Position numbers and translations under genes: made by a program. Shown piece by piece: positions 33,726 to 47,148 of a stretch of DNA of 64,000 bases (the first letter of the stretch is position 1; every line of letters starts with the position of its first letter). The notes beneath the pieces were generated by a model. It was not told where the DNA came from and ran no database searches. It was given only the letters and a program-made list of their open reading frames with translations. The DNA is from Halomonas alkalicola (GTDB lineage: Bacteria > Pseudomonadota > Gammaproteobacteria > Pseudomonadales > Halomonadaceae), in NCBI RefSeq assembly GCF_030704205.1, contig NZ_CP131913.1, positions 1,426,001-1,490,000 on the forward strand, written 5' to 3'.

Positions 33726-34367
33726 ATGTCCGACACCCCCCAGCCCGAACCCCTGCTCGACGATGCCGAGCTCGACCGTCTGGATGACTTCCTGGCCTCC
33801 GAGCGGGTCGGCGAGGATGCCCTGGACCTGATCGGCAGCCATGGTTTCCTGGTGGCCCTGGCGGTGGCGCCCTGCGAGGCGGACCCGGCCGCCTGGGTGG
33901 CAGAGCTGTTCCAGGGCGAACCGGAGTTCCATGACGCCAGCGAGCGCGAGGAGATCCTCGGCCTGCTCGACCGGCTGCGCCGCAACGCCATCGCCGCCCT
34001 GGAGCAGGGGCTCCTGCCGGAGCTACCCTTCGAGCTCACCCTGGACGACCTGCCCGCGGAGGAGACCCCCATCGGTGACTGGTGCGCCGGCTTCATGGAG
34101 GGGGTCTTCCTCGACGAGGCCGCCTGGTTCGAGGAGGACGAGGAGGCCGCCGCCACCCTGCTGCTGCCCTTCATGGCCCTCTCGGGGCTCTTCGACGACG
34201 AGCCCGACATGGCCGAGTTCATCGGCGACGGCTCCCGCCTGGAGGCGCTGGTGCGCCAGCTCCCCGAGCTGGTGCTGGACCTCTACCTGCACTACCGGGT
34301 GCCGCCGGAGACCCCCAAGCCGATGCCGCGCAAGAAGAAGCCCGCCGGCAAGGGGCGCCGGCGATAG
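33726..34367 (+). CDS. UPF0149/YecA-like protein
   Basis: A 213-residue, strongly acidic, mostly helical protein of the UPF0149 family, ending in a basic PRKKK...GRRR tail. The family has no established function; longer YecA members have a SEC-C zinc motif, which is absent here. ATG 33726 gives the family-like start; an upstream in-frame GTG at 33714 is less likely. It converges on the cardiolipin synthase gene with six bases between stops. Confidence 0.85.
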   Translation: MSDTPQPEPLLDDAELDRLDDFLASERVGEDALDLIGSHGFLVALAVAPCEADPAAWVAELFQGEPEFHDASEREEILGLLDRLRRNAIAALEQGLLPELPFELTLDDLPAEETPIGDWCAGFMEGVFLDEAAWFEEDEEAAATLLLPFMALSGLFDDEPDMAEFIGDGSRLEALVRQLPELVLDLYLHYRVPPETPKPMPRKKKPAGKGRRR

Positions 34368-34373
34368 CGAGTG

Positions 34374-35495
34374 CTACCGCAGCCGCGTCAGCAGGCCATC
34401 CAGGCTGCCGAACAGCCACTCCTTGAATCGCTGCCAGCGCGGGCGCCGGGACCAGGCCTCGCGGTCGATCTCGTGGCTGGCGGCAAAGTTGCGCTCGAAC
34501 ATCTCGGCCACCTCGGCCGCCAGGCGCCGGTCGGCCACCTCCTGGTTGGCCTCCAGGTTCCAGTGCAGGCTCCAGTGGTCGAAGTTGCAGGAGCCCAGAC
34601 TGACCCAGTCGTCGGCCAGCGAGAACTTGGCGTGGATGAAAGTGGGCTGGAACTCGTGAATGCGCACCCCGGCCCGGAGCAGCCGACCGTAGAAGCGCTG
34701 GCCGGCGTAGCGGACCCCAGGGTGGTCATGGGCTTCACCGGGCAGCAGCAGGCGCACGTCAACGCCGCGGCGTGCCGCCCGGGCCAGGCGCAGGCGCAGG
34801 CTGAAGGTGGGCACGAAGTAGGGGGTGCAGATCCAGATGCGCTTGCGTGCCCCGGAGACCTGCCGATAGAGCGAATGGCGTATCGCCTGGTAGCGATAGC
34901 CCTGCCCCCACACCACCCGCCCAGTCATGCCCCGGTAGCCCTCTGCCTGGCGGGTCTCGGTCACCAGCCCATGCACCAGTCCCGTGGCCCCGCTGCCCCG
35001 GGTCAGCGGCGAGTCCCACAGCCGGCAGAACAGGCGCACCCAGTCGGCCACCACCGGCCCCTCGATGCGCAGGGCCACCTCGTACCAGGCGTCGAGGAAC
35101 TCGTCCACGGCGCCGAAACCGCCGGTGAAGGCGACCCGGCCATCCACTACCACCAGCTTGCGATGGTCCCGGGTCAGGTTGCGGGCCAGGGAGTGGAAGC
35201 CCAGCGGGTTGAAGAAGCGCAGCGCCACACCGCCCGTTTCCAGGCGCTCGCGATCCTCACCGGAGAGCCCCATGGCACCGTAGCCATCCAGCAGCAGCAG
35301 CACCGCGACGCCGCGCTCTGAGGCCTTCACCAGGGCGCCGATCAGCGCCGAGGCCAGCCGTCCCGACTCCATCAGGTAGAGCTCGATCAGGATCGACGAC
35401 TCGGCGCGCTCCAGCGCCTCGAACATGGCCGGCAGGAAACGGCTGGCCTCGGGCAGCAGCTCGAAGTGGTTGCCGTCTCTCCAGATCCCGTGCAT
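34374..35495 (-). CDS. clsB: Cardiolipin synthase B-like phospholipase D family protein
   Basis: A 373-residue protein with two HKD motifs, DHRKLVVVDG near residue 113 and FIHAKFSLADD near 288, each with downstream GG or GS...N signatures. This ClsB type lacks N-terminal membrane helices. It condenses phosphatidyl groups to make cardiolipin, or alternatively hydrolyses phosphodiesters. It is divergent from the plsB remnant, so two phospholipid genes share this intergenic region. Confidence 0.88.
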   Translation of the reverse strand: MHGIWRDGNHFELLPEASRFLPAMFEALERAESSILIELYLMESGRLASALIGALVKASERGVAVLLLLDGYGAMGLSGEDRERLETGGVALRFFNPLGFHSLARNLTRDHRKLVVVDGRVAFTGGFGAVDEFLDAWYEVALRIEGPVVADWVRLFCRLWDSPLTRGSGATGLVHGLVTETRQAEGYRGMTGRVVWGQGYRYQAIRHSLYRQVSGARKRIWICTPYFVPTFSLRLRLARAARRGVDVRLLLPGEAHDHPGVRYAGQRFYGRLLRAGVRIHEFQPTFIHAKFSLADDWVSLGSCNFDHWSLHWNLEANQEVADRRLAAEVAEMFERNFAASHEIDREAWSRRPRWQRFKEWLFGSLDGLLTRLR

Positions 35496-35590
35496 GGCTG
35501 ACTCCCTGTCCTGGGCGGCGGGCCTGACCCGAGGCCTTCCCGGAGACTATACTGGCCTTTTCTTCCCCTTTCCTGCGTCGGGGCAAACGG

Positions 35591-35762
35591 ATGGCCTTGC
35601 GTCACCAACTCACCCCCCCCCTGCGCGCGCTGATGACCCGGCTGCTCGCCGCCTGGGTCCGGCCGCGCCTGATCGAGCCCGCCCCGGACGCGCTGACGCT
35701 CGAGCCGGCTGTTCGACCCGGCCCTGCGCCATCGGCTGCAGCTGGTGACGCGCCAGGCCTGA
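35591..35762 (+). pseudogene. plsB: Remnant of plsB (glycerol-3-phosphate acyltransferase): both ends only
   Basis: The 5' part encodes about 39 residues (from MALRHQLTPP to DALTLEP) that resemble a PlsB N-terminus (WVRPRLIEP). Within CTCGAGCCGGCTG the sense changes frame to RLFDPALRHRLQLVTRQA and a stop at 35760-35762, which looks like a PlsB C-terminus. About 2.3 kb of the middle would be missing. In Pseudomonas plsB also lies near rsmJ, tsaB and adk. An unrelated short gene (68 codons to 35797 in the first frame, overlapping rsmJ) is the alternative. Confidence 0.45.
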
Positions 35763-35766
35763 TGGC

Positions 35767-36531
35767 TCAGTCCGCCTTGAGCGCCCGGTGCACGTAGAGG
35801 TCGTAGCGGCTGGTCTTGCCCTCGATCACGTGGCGCGGGGCCGGCCCCGCGATGGGGGGCGCCTTGCGCGGGCGCTTGACCACCACCCGGTGGGTAGCCA
35901 CGTCCAGGGCCGCCTCCAGCAGGCGCGGGGCGTCCGCATCGTCACCGGCCAGGGTGCGAAACAGCCGCATCTCCTTCTTGACCAGCGCCGACTTGTCGCG
36001 ATGGGGGAACATCGGGTCGAGGTGGATCACCTGGGGCGCGACGTCCGACCCGGCCACCAGGGCCGCGAGCGCGGCGGCCGCATCCCCATGCACCAGGCGC
36101 ATGCGCGCGGCGATCTCGGCGGTCTCGGCGTCCGCCCGGGCGCGGGCCAGGCCGTCCTCGAGCAGGGCGAAGATCGCCGCCACCCGCTCCACCAGCAGCA
36201 CCGGCGCGCCGAGGCTCGCCAGCACGAAGGCATCGCGCCCCAGGCCCGCCGTGGCGTCCACCACCGAGGGGGTCACCCCCTGGGAGAACCCGCAGGCCCG
36301 GGCGATGAGCTGGCCGCGCCCGCCGCCGAAGCGACGTCGATGAGCCGCCTTCCCGGAGGTGAACTCCACCGCCAGCGGATGACCGTAGCGCTTCTCGTCG
36401 CCGGCCAGCACCAGGCGACCGTCGCGCCGCTCGAGATGAAGCTCGGCCTCGCCCTCGACGGGCAGCCCCAGGCGCTCGGCCAGAGCGGCCAGCGCCTCGC
36501 CACGCACCGCCACCGGCGGCAGCGCGCTCAC
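35767..36531 (-). CDS. rsmJ: 16S rRNA (guanine(1516)-N2)-methyltransferase
   Basis: A 254-residue SAM-dependent methyltransferase. The SAM-binding [11 protein letters not shown] motif lies near residue 91 and the catalytic LDPMFP motif near 170, followed by [13 protein letters not shown] typical of RsmJ. It overlaps tsaB by 4 bp on the same strand, so the two are coupled. It modifies G1516 of 16S rRNA in the small ribosomal subunit. Confidence 0.93.
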   Translation of the reverse strand: MSALPPVAVRGEALAALAERLGLPVEGEAELHLERRDGRLVLAGDEKRYGHPLAVEFTSGKAAHRRRFGGGRGQLIARACGFSQGVTPSVVDATAGLGRDAFVLASLGAPVLLVERVAAIFALLEDGLARARADAETAEIAARMRLVHGDAAAALAALVAGSDVAPQVIHLDPMFPHRDKSALVKKEMRLFRTLAGDDADAPRLLEAALDVATHRVVVKRPRKAPPIAGPAPRHVIEGKTSRYDLYVHRALKAD

Positions 36532-37232
36532 CTGGCCTTCTTCCAGGCCACCTCGTTGCGCAGGTAGACCGGCTGCACCAGGTGGGCCGGCTGCCCGCCC
36601 CCCGCCTCCAGCTCGGCCATGGCCAGCAGCGCCATCTCCTCGGCAGCGGCCTCGGCCTCAGGCAGGCGCTGGCTCATCCCCGCCTGCACCTCGACGGGCA
36701 TCTGCTCCCAGAGGCCCCAGCCGGAGCCGATGCCGACCCAGTCGTGGTCGTCGTGACCAGCCGGCAGGCGCAGCCGCTCAGGAGGCATCACGGCCTCCTC
36801 GAGGAGGGGCTCCGGCAGGCCGTCGCGGCACTGCCAGGCGGCCACGTAGATCTCGCCCATGCGCGCATCCAGGGCGGTGACCAGCCAGCGGAAGTGATGG
36901 CGACGGTGAGCGCCCAGCGCCAGGGCCGCCAGGGTGGAGACCCCGATCAGGGGCCGATCGAGCCCGTAGGCGAGCCCCTGGGCGGCCCCGGCGGCGATGC
37001 GCAGGCCGGTGAAGGAGCCGGGGCCGCGGCCGTAGGCCACCGCGTCCAGCGCCGAGGGGGCAATGCCGGCCTCGGCCAGCACCTCATCGACCATGGGCAG
37101 CAGGCGCCGGGTATGCTCGCGTGGCGTCATCTCGAAGCGGGAGAGCAGTTCGTCCTCGGCGCCCGCGCGGCGGCGCAGCAGGGCGGCCGAGCAGGCGCTC
37201 GAGGAGGCATCCAGGGCCAGCAGGATCGACAT
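36528..37232 (-). CDS. tsaB: tRNA threonylcarbamoyladenosine synthesis protein TsaB
   Basis: A 234-residue protein of the ASKHA fold that partners TsaD in t6A37 formation on ANN-reading tRNAs. The N-terminal [12 protein letters not shown] and the [13 protein letters not shown] motif near 68 are characteristic. ATG 37232 gives the conserved N-terminus; longer in-frame extensions cover the adk terminator and are rejected. It overlaps rsmJ by ATGA. Confidence 0.93.
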   Translation of the reverse strand: MSILLALDASSSACSAALLRRRAGAEDELLSRFEMTPREHTRRLLPMVDEVLAEAGIAPSALDAVAYGRGPGSFTGLRIAAGAAQGLAYGLDRPLIGVSTLAALALGAHRRHHFRWLVTALDARMGEIYVAAWQCRDGLPEPLLEEAVMPPERLRLPAGHDDHDWVGIGSGWGLWEQMPVEVQAGMSQRLPEAEAAAEEMALLAMAELEAGGGQPAHLVQPVYLRNEVAWKKAR

Positions 37233-37294
37233 GGCAGCACCATCGCAGGGGAGAAAGGTGGCGGACATTATACGCGCCGGGGCCACAAACGACG

Positions 37295-37316
37295 ATGGCC
37301 CGCCGAGGCGGGCCAT
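37295..37316 (-). terminator. Terminator of adk
   Basis: Stem ATGGCCCGCC/GGCGGGCCAT with a 2-base core loop, 61 bp after the adk stop; CGTCGTTTG follows on the minus strand. Confidence 0.75.
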
Positions 37317-37376
37317 ACAGATTGCAGCCTTCTACACAGGGGCGCCGGGAAAGCCCCGCGCCGACAGCAGGGTTGA

Positions 37377-38060
<684 letters not shown>

Positions 38061-38243
38061 TCAGTAGTGAAGAAATGGTTGGAGGGGAACGATAACCGTG
38101 GCCCGGGTCGGGCACAAGCGCCACCCCCTGGCGCGCCCCGGCCTTCACCCGGAAAATCGTTGAAGATCAACCGCCTCGGGCCGAATAGCACTTTGGTCTG
38201 GCGACCCCTGCACCGCGTCCGCCAGGCCCGTGCGCGCCCAAAG

Positions 38244-38271
38244 GACGACGGCGCCCGAGGGCGCCGTCGTC
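38244..38271 (-). terminator. Terminator of aceF
   Basis: A 12-bp stem (GACGACGGCGCC and its complement) with CGAG loop, 37 bp after the aceF stop. The remaining gap to adk (38034-38243) shows no gene. Confidence 0.8.
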
Positions 38272-38307
38272 AGGTGGCCGAAGCCTCCGGGCAGGGCCCG
38301 GCCGGGG

Positions 38308-40299
38308 TCACAGCAGCAGGCGACGGATATCGCTCAGCAGCTGGGCCAGCAGCGCGGTGAAGCGCGCCGCGTCGGCCCCGTTGACCGCCCGGTGGTCGTA
38401 GGAGAGCGACAGCGGCATCATCAGCCGCGGCTCGAAGGCCTTGCCGTCCCACACCGGCTTCATCGACGCCTTGGAGACGCCGAGAATGGCGACCTCCGGA
38501 GCGTTGACGATGGGGGTGAAGGCGGTGCCGCCGATGGAGCCCAGGCTCGAGATGGTGAAGCAGCCACCGGTCATCTCCTCGCGCTTGAGCTTCTTGGTCT
38601 GCGCCTTCTTGGCCAGCTCCACCGACTCCTTGGCCAGGTCGATCAGCGACTTTTTATCGGCATCGCGGATCACCGGCACCATCAGGCCGTCCGGCGTGTC
38701 CACGGCGATGCCGATGTGCACGTACTTCTTGTGCACCAGGGTCTCACCGTCGCTCTTCAGGCTGACGTTGAACTGCGGGTACTGGCGCAGGGCGAAGGCG
38801 CACGCCTTGATCAGGAAGGGCAACGGCGTGAGCTTGGCGCCCTGGGCCTCTGCCTCGGCCTTCATGGACTTGCGGAAGGCCTCCAGCTCGGTGATGTCCG
38901 CCTCGTCGAACTGGGTGACGTGGGGCAGGTTGACCCAGCTGCGGTGCAGGTTGGTGGCGCCCATCTTCATCAGGCGGCCCATGGGCTTCTCTTCCACCTC
39001 GCCGAACTGGCTGAAGTCCTGGTCCGGAATCGGCGGAATCCCGCTGCCCGCGGCCGCCGGCGCGGCGGCCTGGGCCTTGCCCTGGCTGGCCATCACCTGC
39101 TTGACGTAGGCGTGGACGTCCTCCTTGAGCACCCGCTCCTTCGGGCCGCTGGGCCTGACCAGGCCGAGGTCGACGCCGAGCTCCCGGGCCAGCATGCGCA
39201 CCGCCGGGCCGGCGTGGACCAGCTTGGCATCGCGAGGCTTGTGGGCGGCCATCTGGGCCTCGGGGCTCGGCGTGCCGGCCGGGGTCGGCGCGGGCTTGTC
39301 GGCCCTGGGCGTCTCGGCCCTTGACGGCTCCTTGGCCGGCGCCTTGGGTGCCGGCTTGCTCCCCGCCACCTCCATGTAGCCGATCAGGTCACCCTCGGAG
39401 ACGGTGTCGCCCTCCTTGACGGTGAGCTCGAGCAGCCTGCCCTTGAAGGGGCTCGGCACGTCCATGGAGGCCTTGTCGGACTCCAGGGTGATCAGCGGAT
39501 CTTCCTCGTTGACCTCGTCGCCGGCGGCGACGGCGATCTCGATGATCGGCACGTCACTGGAGCCGGAGAGGTCCGGGACGCGGATCTCGCGGCGCTCGGG
39601 CTCGCCGGAGGCGGCGGCCTCTTCCTGCTCGGCGGCAGGCTCGGGCTCGGGCGCGGCAGGCTCGGGCTCGGCGGGGGCCGGCTCGGAGTTTCCTCCCTCG
39701 CCGGCGATCTCCATGGTGCCGATGACGTCGCCCTCGGAGACGGTATCGCCCTCCTTCACCGTCAGCGACACCAGCCGGCCGGCGTGGGGGCTCGGCACGT
39801 CCATGGAGGCCTTGTCGGACTCCAGGGTGATCAGGGTCGCCTCTTCCTCGACCTCGTCGCCCACGGCCACGGCCACCTCGATGATCTCCACATTGTCGGA
39901 GCCACCCAGGTCGGGCACCTTGATCTCCACGGTGCGCTTGCCGCCACCGCCGGCCTTGGCCGCGGGCTTCTGGGCGGCGGGCTCGGCGGCCTTCTCGGGG
40001 GCAGGCTCGGCCTTCGCCGGGGCCTCGCTCTCGCCACCGCCGCCCTGGCCACCGCCGGCACCCTCGACCTCCAGCTCGACGATCTCGTCGCCTTCGGAGA
40101 CGGTGTCGCCCTCCTTCACCAGCACCCGGATGACCTTGCCGCCCTTGGGCGAGGGCACATCCATGCTGGCCTTGTCGGACTCCAGGGTGATCAGGGTGTC
40201 CTCGGCGGCGATCACGTCACCTTCGGACACCGCGATCTCGATGATTTCGACATCCTCGCTGCCGCCGATGTCGGGAACTTTGATGATTTCGCTACTCAA
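38308..40299 (-). CDS. aceF: Pyruvate dehydrogenase E2, dihydrolipoyl acetyltransferase
   Basis: A 663-residue E2 with three lipoyl domains, each with a lipoylated ESDKAS(M) lysine (near residues 44, 160 and 273), separated by Ala/Pro/Glu-rich linkers. A peripheral-subunit-binding domain (about 355-400) and the catalytic core with SLSYDHRAVNG near 636 follow. It transfers acetyl groups to CoA in the pyruvate dehydrogenase core. It lies 57 bp downstream of aceE; E3 is not in the window. Confidence 0.97.
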   Translation of the reverse strand: MSSEIIKVPDIGGSEDVEIIEIAVSEGDVIAAEDTLITLESDKASMDVPSPKGGKVIRVLVKEGDTVSEGDEIVELEVEGAGGGQGGGGESEAPAKAEPAPEKAAEPAAQKPAAKAGGGGKRTVEIKVPDLGGSDNVEIIEVAVAVGDEVEEEATLITLESDKASMDVPSPHAGRLVSLTVKEGDTVSEGDVIGTMEIAGEGGNSEPAPAEPEPAAPEPEPAAEQEEAAASGEPERREIRVPDLSGSSDVPIIEIAVAAGDEVNEEDPLITLESDKASMDVPSPFKGRLLELTVKEGDTVSEGDLIGYMEVAGSKPAPKAPAKEPSRAETPRADKPAPTPAGTPSPEAQMAAHKPRDAKLVHAGPAVRMLARELGVDLGLVRPSGPKERVLKEDVHAYVKQVMASQGKAQAAAPAAAGSGIPPIPDQDFSQFGEVEEKPMGRLMKMGATNLHRSWVNLPHVTQFDEADITELEAFRKSMKAEAEAQGAKLTPLPFLIKACAFALRQYPQFNVSLKSDGETLVHKKYVHIGIAVDTPDGLMVPVIRDADKKSLIDLAKESVELAKKAQTKKLKREEMTGGCFTISSLGSIGGTAFTPIVNAPEVAILGVSKASMKPVWDGKAFEPRLMMPLSLSYDHRAVNGADAARFTALLAQLLSDIRRLLL
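39451..40190. repeat. Direct repeats encoding the lipoyl domains of aceF
   Basis: A stretch of about 44 bp around the lipoyl-lysine codons is identical at 39452-39495 and 39790-39834, with a diverged third copy at about 40150-40194. They reflect tripled lipoyl domains and could recombine to gain or lose a domain. Confidence 0.75.
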
Positions 40300-40356
40300 G
40301 GTCGCGCTCCTTCAAACTCGTGCCTGGGGCGGGCCCGCGGGCCCGCCGCTCGCGGA

Positions 40357-43029
<2,673 letters not shown>

Positions 43030-43344
43030 ATGACGTCTCTCCAAATGACGATAGGGTGTCGTGCGCCCCGCAATACGGCGATCGCGACGGCCTCTCTTCT
43101 GGAGAGGCGCATCCACCGTGCGCAGGGATTTGTGTAGTAGTTTTACAAGACGACGCGATCGATCTGCCGTTGGTAGCCGAAAGATACCGCAAACACCCGC
43201 GAGTGCCAATTAGTGATTAAATGGAAACTTATTCCATAGACGCGACATTGCACCGCAGCACAAGGGGTTGCCGCACTCTGCGCGACGCCACCCCGGGCAA
43301 TAACAGCCACTTGTAGCCGAACTACCGTTTGATTATCGACACTC
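43030..43344 (-). other. aceE upstream region
   Basis: A 315-bp AT-richer gap with no gene. It contains the inverted repeat ATGGAA-N5-TTCCAT (43221-43237), a possible operator, and TTGT...ACAA elements nearer aceE on the minus strand. I see no convincing PdhR-type AATTGGT-N3-ACCAATT site. Confidence 0.5.
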
Positions 43345-43956
43345 TCAAAAAGGGTCGACGCCAGCGGGCCGGGAAGCGAAATGTTCGTTGCTTTCCGTGC
43401 ATTGCAGTGCCAACCGCTGCCGGAAGAAGGCCCAGTCGAAGGCCGGGCCGGGGTCGGACTTGCGCAGCGGCGCCACCCGGGCGTGGCCGGTGATGCGCGT
43501 CTCGTCCAGCGCCGGATAGGCGGCCAGGAGCTCGGCCACGACCCGCGCCAGGGCGCGATACTGGGCCAGGGCGTAGGGCGAGACCTCGTCGCCCTCGAGC
43601 TCGATGCCGATGGCGAAGTCGTTGAGCGCCGTGCGTTCCCGCTCGCCGTCGCGCCAGCGGGAGCGCCCGGCGTGCCAGGCGCGGCGATCGAAGGGCACGA
43701 ACTGGACGCACTCGCCGTCGCGGCGAATCAGCAGGTGGGCGGAGACCCGCAGTTGGTGGATCTCGGCGAAGAAGGGGTGGGCCGCGGGGTCCAGGCGGTT
43801 GGTGAAGAGGCGCTCGATATGCTCGCCGCCGAACTCGCCGGGCGGCAGGCTGATGGAGTGGAGCAGAAGCAGCGACACCTCACCGTCGGGTCGCTCATCG
43901 CAGTTGGGTGACGGCACCCGCCGCGCGCCCTCAAGCCATCCCCGTGTGATCGGCAT
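43345..43956 (-). CDS. ampD: 1,6-anhydro-N-acetylmuramyl-L-alanine amidase
   Basis: A 203-residue cytoplasmic zinc amidase of cell-wall recycling. Zinc ligands are seen as H in LLLLHSISLPP (near 33), H in ITGHARVAPLRKSDPGP (near 155) and the Asp in that same block. Loss of AmpD raises AmpC in species with AmpR. It is divergent from nadC, with a 97-bp gap; in many Proteobacteria ampD and nadC are neighbours. Confidence 0.95.
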   Translation of the reverse strand: MPITRGWLEGARRVPSPNCDERPDGEVSLLLLHSISLPPGEFGGEHIERLFTNRLDPAAHPFFAEIHQLRVSAHLLIRRDGECVQFVPFDRRAWHAGRSRWRDGERERTALNDFAIGIELEGDEVSPYALAQYRALARVVAELLAAYPALDETRITGHARVAPLRKSDPGPAFDWAFFRQRLALQCTESNEHFASRPAGVDPF

Positions 43957-43994
43957 TGCTCTCCCCTGACGTGATCGGCATGGATTCCCTATAA

Positions 43995-44924
<930 letters not shown>

Positions 44925-44947
44925 AGGAAGGCGAAAGAAGGCGGCGC

Positions 44948-45487
44948 TCAGGTCTCCACGGCGGCGAGGCGCTTCTCCAGCGTCTTGCGGCACAGTCGCT
45001 CGCCGCCGCGCTCCACCCACTCCTCGCCCACCTCCTGCCAGCCGCGTCGCACCAGACGCTCCGTCAGCACCAGACTGGCCTCGATCCGGGCCCGCGCATG
45101 GCCCTGCTCCATCAGCAGGCGCTCGGCATGAATCAGCAGGGTGGAGCCGATGCCGCGGCGGGCGAGCGACGGCCAGACGTAGAGCGTCTCGATGCGACCC
45201 CGCGGCAGGTCCAGCTCCAGGAACCCCACGCAGCGGCCATCGCACTCGGCCACCAGGGTGGTAAAGAGCGCCTGGCGCGCCGCCCAGGCGCTGGCATCCC
45301 GCGGCAGGGCCGATGCCCAGGCCTCGCGTTCGGCGACGCTGTAGTGGGCCATGGCGCCCTGCATCACGGCGTGATGGAAGACCTCGGCCTGGTCGGCGGC
45401 ATCACGGGAAAGGGCCTGGCGGTAGCGTATGCGCGGCCCCCGGGGCGGGGCCGTGGCGGCCGTCGGGGCACTGGCGATCTGGCTCAT
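44948..45487 (-). CDS. GNAT family N-acetyltransferase
   Basis: A 179-residue acetyltransferase with the acetyl-CoA loop RRGIGSTLL near residue 115 and a preceding IETLYVWPSLA beta strand typical of the fold. The first 20 residues are a low-complexity Ala/Pro stretch. The substrate cannot be predicted. It converges on nadC and is divergent from trmO. Confidence 0.85.
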   Translation of the reverse strand: MSQIASAPTAATAPPRGPRIRYRQALSRDAADQAEVFHHAVMQGAMAHYSVAEREAWASALPRDASAWAARQALFTTLVAECDGRCVGFLELDLPRGRIETLYVWPSLARRGIGSTLLIHAERLLMEQGHARARIEASLVLTERLVRRGWQEVGEEWVERGGERLCRKTLEKRLAAVET

Positions 45488-45588
45488 GGCGATCCTGTCG
45501 AAACCTGGCTGTTGCGGGGAGACTACACAAGCCGGCCCCGGGCGCCAATCCCCTCGCCGCCGGCGCCGGCGCCGGGCATAATCCGCCC

Positions 45589-46311
45589 ATGAGCGAACTC
45601 CCCCTCCCCGACGCCTTCACGCTGTCGCCGATCGGCGTCATCGAGAGCGACTACCCCGACAAGTTCGGCATTCCCCGCCAGCCGGGGCTGGCGCCGGCGG
45701 CCCGGGCCAGCCTGGTGCTGGCACCCCCCTTCGACGACCCGCTGGCGGTGCGTGGCCTCGAGGCCTTCAGCCACCTGTGGCTCACCTTCGTCTTTCACGA
45801 GAGCCCCGAGCGCTGGACGCCGCTGGTGCGTCCGCCGCGCCTCGGCGGCAACGCCAAGGTGGGGGTCTTCGCGAGCCGCAGCACCCATCGCCCCAATCGC
45901 CTGGGCCTGTCGCTGGTGGAGCTCCTCGCGATCGACACCCGCCGCGGCGTGCGCCTGGCCCTGGCCGGCGCCGACCTGGTCAGCGGCACGCCGGTGCTCG
46001 ATATCAAGCCCTACCTGCCCTGGGCGGAGTCTCGCCCCGAGGCCCGCGCCGGCTTCGCCCCCGAGGCCCCGCCACAGCTGGCGGTGGCGTTCAACGACGA
46101 GGCCGCCGCGACCCTGGCCGAACGCCCCGACGGTGACTCCCTGCGCGAGCTGATCATCCAGGTGCTGGCCCAGGATCCGCGCCCCGCCTACCGGAAGGGG
46201 GCCGAGGCGCGCACCTACGGCGTGCGCCTGCGCGATGTGGACGTGCGCTTCCGCGCCGTCGCCGTCGGCGAGGAGACCCGCATGGAGGTGGTGGCGATCG
46301 TGGCGGCTTGA
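45589..46311 (+). CDS. trmO: tRNA (t6A37) N6-methyltransferase
   Basis: A 240-residue TsaA/TrmO family protein that methylates t6A37 to m6t6A in threonine tRNAs using SAM. The N-terminal beta-barrel with SPIGVIES, the GVFASRSTHRPNRLGLS motif near residue 95, and DIKPYLPW near 140 are characteristic. It depends on t6A made by proteins including TsaB, encoded at 36.5 kb. ATG 45589 is the first Met of the conserved region. Confidence 0.93.
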   Translation: MSELPLPDAFTLSPIGVIESDYPDKFGIPRQPGLAPAARASLVLAPPFDDPLAVRGLEAFSHLWLTFVFHESPERWTPLVRPPRLGGNAKVGVFASRSTHRPNRLGLSLVELLAIDTRRGVRLALAGADLVSGTPVLDIKPYLPWAESRPEARAGFAPEAPPQLAVAFNDEAAATLAERPDGDSLRELIIQVLAQDPRPAYRKGAEARTYGVRLRDVDVRFRAVAVGEETRMEVVAIVAA

Positions 46312-46325
46312 GCGCGGCACCAGAC

Positions 46326-46357
46326 ACGACGAAGGGCCCCGAGGGGCCCTTCGTCGT
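46326..46357. terminator. Bidirectional terminator between trmO and purC
   Basis: A 15-bp stem (ACGACGAAGGGCCCC and its complement) with a 2-base core between convergent genes. Confidence 0.85.
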
Positions 46358-46380
46358 TCAGGCGGCAACCGCCGGCGCGA

Positions 46381-47094
46381 TCAGACGAACTCGACGCCGA
46401 TGCGACGGCCGACCTCCTCGTAGGCCTCGATCACGCCGCCGAGCCCCTGGCGGAAGCGATCCTTGTCGAGCTTCTCGCGGGTCTTGGCGTCCCACAGCCG
46501 GCAGCCGTCCGGGGAAAACTCGTCGCCCAGCACGATCTGCCCCTCGAAGAGGCCGAACTCCAGCTTGTAGTCCACCAGCAGCAGGTCACCGTCGGCAAAC
46601 AGCCCCTTGAGCACCTCGTTGACCCTGAAGGTCAGCGCCTTCATCTCGGCCAGCTGCTCGGGCGTGGCCCAGCCGAAGGTCTCGGCCAGGGACTCGTTGA
46701 TCATCGGGTCGTGCAGGGCATCGTTCTTCAGGAACAGCTCGAAGGTGGGCGGGGTGAGCTCCTGCCCCTCGGTGACCCCCAGGCGCTTGACCAGGCCACC
46801 AGCGGCGATGTTGCGCACCACGCACTCCACCGGAATCATCTTCAGCGACTTGACCAGGCTCTCGGTGGCGGAGAGGCGCTTCTCGAAGTGGGTGGGCACG
46901 CCGGCCGCCGCCAGCTTCTCCATGATGAAGGCATTGAAGCAGTTGTTGACCATGCCCTTGCGCGCCAGCGACTCCATGCGCTCGCCGTCGAAGGCGCTGG
47001 TGTCATCGCGGAATTGCAGGATCACCCGGGAAGGGTCATCGGTGGCGAAGACCGACTTGGCCTTGCCGGCATAGAGTTCTTGACGCTTTTCCAT
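46381..47094 (-). CDS. purC: Phosphoribosylaminoimidazole-succinocarboxamide synthase
   Basis: A 237-residue SAICAR synthetase (E. coli 237) of purine synthesis. YAGKAKSVF at the N-terminus, [14 protein letters not shown] near 97, and LVDYKLEFG near 175 are the ATP-grasp-like family signatures. It is the last gene of the dapA-bamC-MBL-purC cluster, 54 bp after the MBL gene. Confidence 0.97.
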   Translation of the reverse strand: MEKRQELYAGKAKSVFATDDPSRVILQFRDDTSAFDGERMESLARKGMVNNCFNAFIMEKLAAAGVPTHFEKRLSATESLVKSLKMIPVECVVRNIAAGGLVKRLGVTEGQELTPPTFELFLKNDALHDPMINESLAETFGWATPEQLAEMKALTFRVNEVLKGLFADGDLLLVDYKLEFGLFEGQIVLGDEFSPDGCRLWDAKTREKLDKDRFRQGLGGVIEAYEEVGRRIGVEFV

Positions 47095-47148
47095 GGAAGC
47101 CTCCGGAGGCTTGGGGTAGGTGGTAGTGGGGGAGCTCAGGGGCTGGGG

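Noticed and set aside
35591..35797. A separate 68-codon gene
   Set aside because: It overlaps rsmJ on the opposite strand, and the latter half makes better sense in another frame as a plsB C-terminus; kept as a tentative remnant.
43030..43260. A PdhR operator upstream of aceE
   Set aside because: No site resembling AATTGGT-N3-ACCAATT; only an unrelated ATGGAA-N5-TTCCAT repeat.
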